From Evansella alkalicola (lineage in GTDB: Bacteria; Bacillota; Bacilli; Bacillales; Salisediminibacteriaceae), in NCBI RefSeq assembly GCF_019042735.1, contig NZ_JAHQCR010000036.1, positions 44,872-108,871 of the forward strand: DNA of 64,000 nt, given 5' to 3'. Position 1 is the stretch's first letter. Each line of letters opens with the position of its first letter. A model generated the notes under the pieces. The model was not told where the DNA came from, made no database searches, and saw only the letters and a list, made by a program, of their open reading frames with translations. Position numbers and translations under genes: made by a program. Positions 62,613-64,000 of this stretch are shown here, in pieces.

Positions 62613-63833
62613 ATGAAACATGTACTGGCGTTCGATGTTAGTATGGGGAAAAGTACAATGGTTATCTATAACCGTTATAAGAAATGTGAATTTGAAGGCG
62701 AAATCAATCATAATAAAACGTCTTTTAAAGCATTAAATGATAAGATTTGTGAAATTACTACACTAGATGGTCAAGCACCTGACATTGTATTTGAAGCATC
62801 AGGAGTTTACTCAAGAGCTTTAGAATACTTCTGTCAAACAGAAGGGCACACCTATCATAGAGTTAGCCCATTAGAAGCAAATCTACAAACGGCTTCCATG
62901 CGCCGGCATAAGACGGATAAGAGTGATGCTCACGAGCTCGCTAAATCCCATTTTCGAACAGAACGTTCAACGACGTACCAGGAAGAAAGCTATTATAAAC
63001 AAATGCGTGCACTAACACGTTATTATGATGAATTAGACAGTGAAGTCATTGATCTTTTCAGCCGAATGCACGCTATTTTACAACAAAGTTTCCCTGAATT
63101 AGAGCGTATGTTTTCCAAACGCTCTGCACTCTTTTTAAATATCGTTCAACTTTATCCCCACCCCGATGAAGTATTGGGATGTTCCAAAACCGTTATACGA
63201 AATAGAATAAAAGCGAATACAAAAAAGAATTTATCCCTTGCCCGTGCCGAAGCAAAGGCTATAGAGCTACTTAATGCAGCGAAAGATTCTTATCCAGCAA
63301 TTTCACAAGATGATGTACGCTGTGATCAAGTACGAGATTACGCTAAACGTATCACAGAACTAAAAGAGAAAAAAGAACAGCTAGTAAAACAAATGGTTGA
63401 ACTTTCAAGAGAACGTAACGAATATCAAGTGTTACTTTCCTTCCCGGGGATTGGTGAAGTAACAGCCGTAAGACTTATTGGAGAATTAGGGGATCTACGC
63501 CGTTTCCAAAGCCACAAACAATTAAATGCTTATGTCGGGATCGACATCATGCGGTATCAATCTGGAAATACATTTTACAAAGATAAAATTAACAAACGGG
63601 GAAATAACAAGCTACGAAAAATCTTATACTTTATGATTCAGACGATGATTAAATTACGTAAAAGAATCAAGAATCATATTGTAGAGTACTATGATAAATT
63701 AAAAACGCAACCTCAAGGGAAACCCCATAAAGTTGCGTCGATTGCGTGTGTGAACAAGTTTTTGAAAGTGGCATTCCATCTACTCACACACAACATCACC
63801 TATGATTACGAAGAAGCATCAGCCACTTCGTAA
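62613..63833 (+). CDS. IS110-family transposase
   Basis: Recombinase of 406 residues. The N-terminal RuvC-like DEDD domain shows FDVSMGKSTMVIY (first Asp), DIVFEASGVYSRAL (Glu) and RRHKTDKSDAHELAK (the Asp pair). The C-terminal transposase_20 domain contains LLSFPGIGEVTAVRLIGELG and AYVGIDIMRYQSG with the conserved Ser of the serine active site. Start at the ATG at 62613, eight bases after AAGGAG. The gene looks intact, so the element may be active. Confidence 0.94.
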   Translation: MKHVLAFDVSMGKSTMVIYNRYKKCEFEGEINHNKTSFKALNDKICEITTLDGQAPDIVFEASGVYSRALEYFCQTEGHTYHRVSPLEANLQTASMRRHKTDKSDAHELAKSHFRTERSTTYQEESYYKQMRALTRYYDELDSEVIDLFSRMHAILQQSFPELERMFSKRSALFLNIVQLYPHPDEVLGCSKTVIRNRIKANTKKNLSLARAEAKAIELLNAAKDSYPAISQDDVRCDQVRDYAKRITELKEKKEQLVKQMVELSRERNEYQVLLSFPGIGEVTAVRLIGELGDLRRFQSHKQLNAYVGIDIMRYQSGNTFYKDKINKRGNNKLRKILYFMIQTMIKLRKRIKNHIVEYYDKLKTQPQGKPHKVASIACVNKFLKVAFHLLTHNITYDYEEASATS

Positions 63834-63905
63834 ATAGTTATCTATACTATACCATACTTGACCTTTCGAAAAAACTTATCTCGTCAGGTCTATTTGGCAT
63901 GTGCA

Positions 63906-63951
63906 AATTAATTTTGAGTTGGAGGGGTACCCCTCCAACTCAAAATTAATT
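63906..63951. repeat. Perfect 46-bp palindrome
   Basis: Two 23-base arms without spacer or mismatch, centred on GGTACC. The arms contain AATTTTGAGTTGGAGGGG. As RNA it would form a very stable hairpin; the flanks lack a T run. It lies about 70 bases after the transposase stop. Confidence 0.95.
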
Positions 63952-64000
63952 CATCCAACATAAATAAAAAAAGATGAAAACACTTGACTGTAGGTAAGAA
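63952..64000. other. Window edge after the palindrome
   Basis: Short AT-rich stretch; no gene can be assigned and I could not recognise the missing nhaC 5' part in it. Confidence 0.4.

Larger units (their letters stand above)
62385..63904 (+). mobile_element. IS110-family insertion sequence
   Basis: Contains one DEDD transposase gene with a structured 5' non-coding part of about 220 bases. The left end is placed near 62385, where the nhaC homology stops. No terminal inverted repeats or target duplication are apparent, as expected for IS110. The right end is uncertain: it is after 63833 and possibly before the palindrome at 63906. Confidence 0.75.

Overview
The window looks like a chromosome segment from a low-GC Gram-positive of the Bacillaceae. 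The evidence is strong AGGAGG-type ribosome binding sites, lipoboxes, CcpA-type cre sites, AraR-type operators and Bacillus-like gene families. Secreted lipoproteins have very acidic linkers, which suggests a salt-tolerant or alkaliphilic species; the species itself is inferred only loosely. No rRNA or tRNA gene, CRISPR array or prophage was seen.

Layout. 0-3.5 kb: glycerate kinase, a membrane GGDEF protein and a ZIP metal transporter, all minus strand. 4.6-15.3 kb: a plant-polysaccharide region with two paralogous sugar-binding lipoproteins lacking local permeases, a GH43 beta-xylosidase, three Gfo/Idh/MocA dehydrogenases, a VOC protein and a GntR/FCD regulator; cre sites precede three transcription units. 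16-30.5 kb: a PAS-GGDEF-EAL protein behind a c-di-GMP riboswitch, HAD phosphatase, galE, an amidase lipoprotein, a chemoreceptor, a zinc-ribbon/HtrA pair, a DUF418 protein and ugd. 30.6-39.4 kb: a fourth Gfo protein and an L-arabinose block (GH127, DUF6171, GH51, araA, araD) with two AraR-like operators; araB is not in the window. 40-47 kb: a metNIQ-type importer split over two divergent units, with a zinc-methyltransferase-like UroD protein, a ProC-like reductase and a VOC protein. 47-53 kb: NERD protein, chemoreceptor, AlaX editing protein, a LuxR-type regulator behind a second c-di-GMP riboswitch, and an acyl-CoA dehydrogenase. 53.5-64 kb: a third GEMM riboswitch driving a 54-residue orphan protein, lytic transglycosylase, topB, a His/Gln-rich M48 protease, a 29-residue micro-gene, and an nhaC antiporter gene interrupted by an IS110-family element.

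Two themes run through the window. First, cyclic di-GMP: two turnover proteins and three GEMM-I riboswitches within 52 kb. Second, intergenic DNA is filled with tandem stem-loop arrays of at least four unrelated sequence families at six loci. In the three long arrays the unit is exactly 52 bp in 38 of 40 intervals, although loop and arm sequences vary and one family has no sequence in common with the other. An exact length kept by unrelated sequences is the most unusual signal here. Dispersed MITE-like and REP-like elements and two very large palindromes add to the picture of a repeat-rich chromosome.
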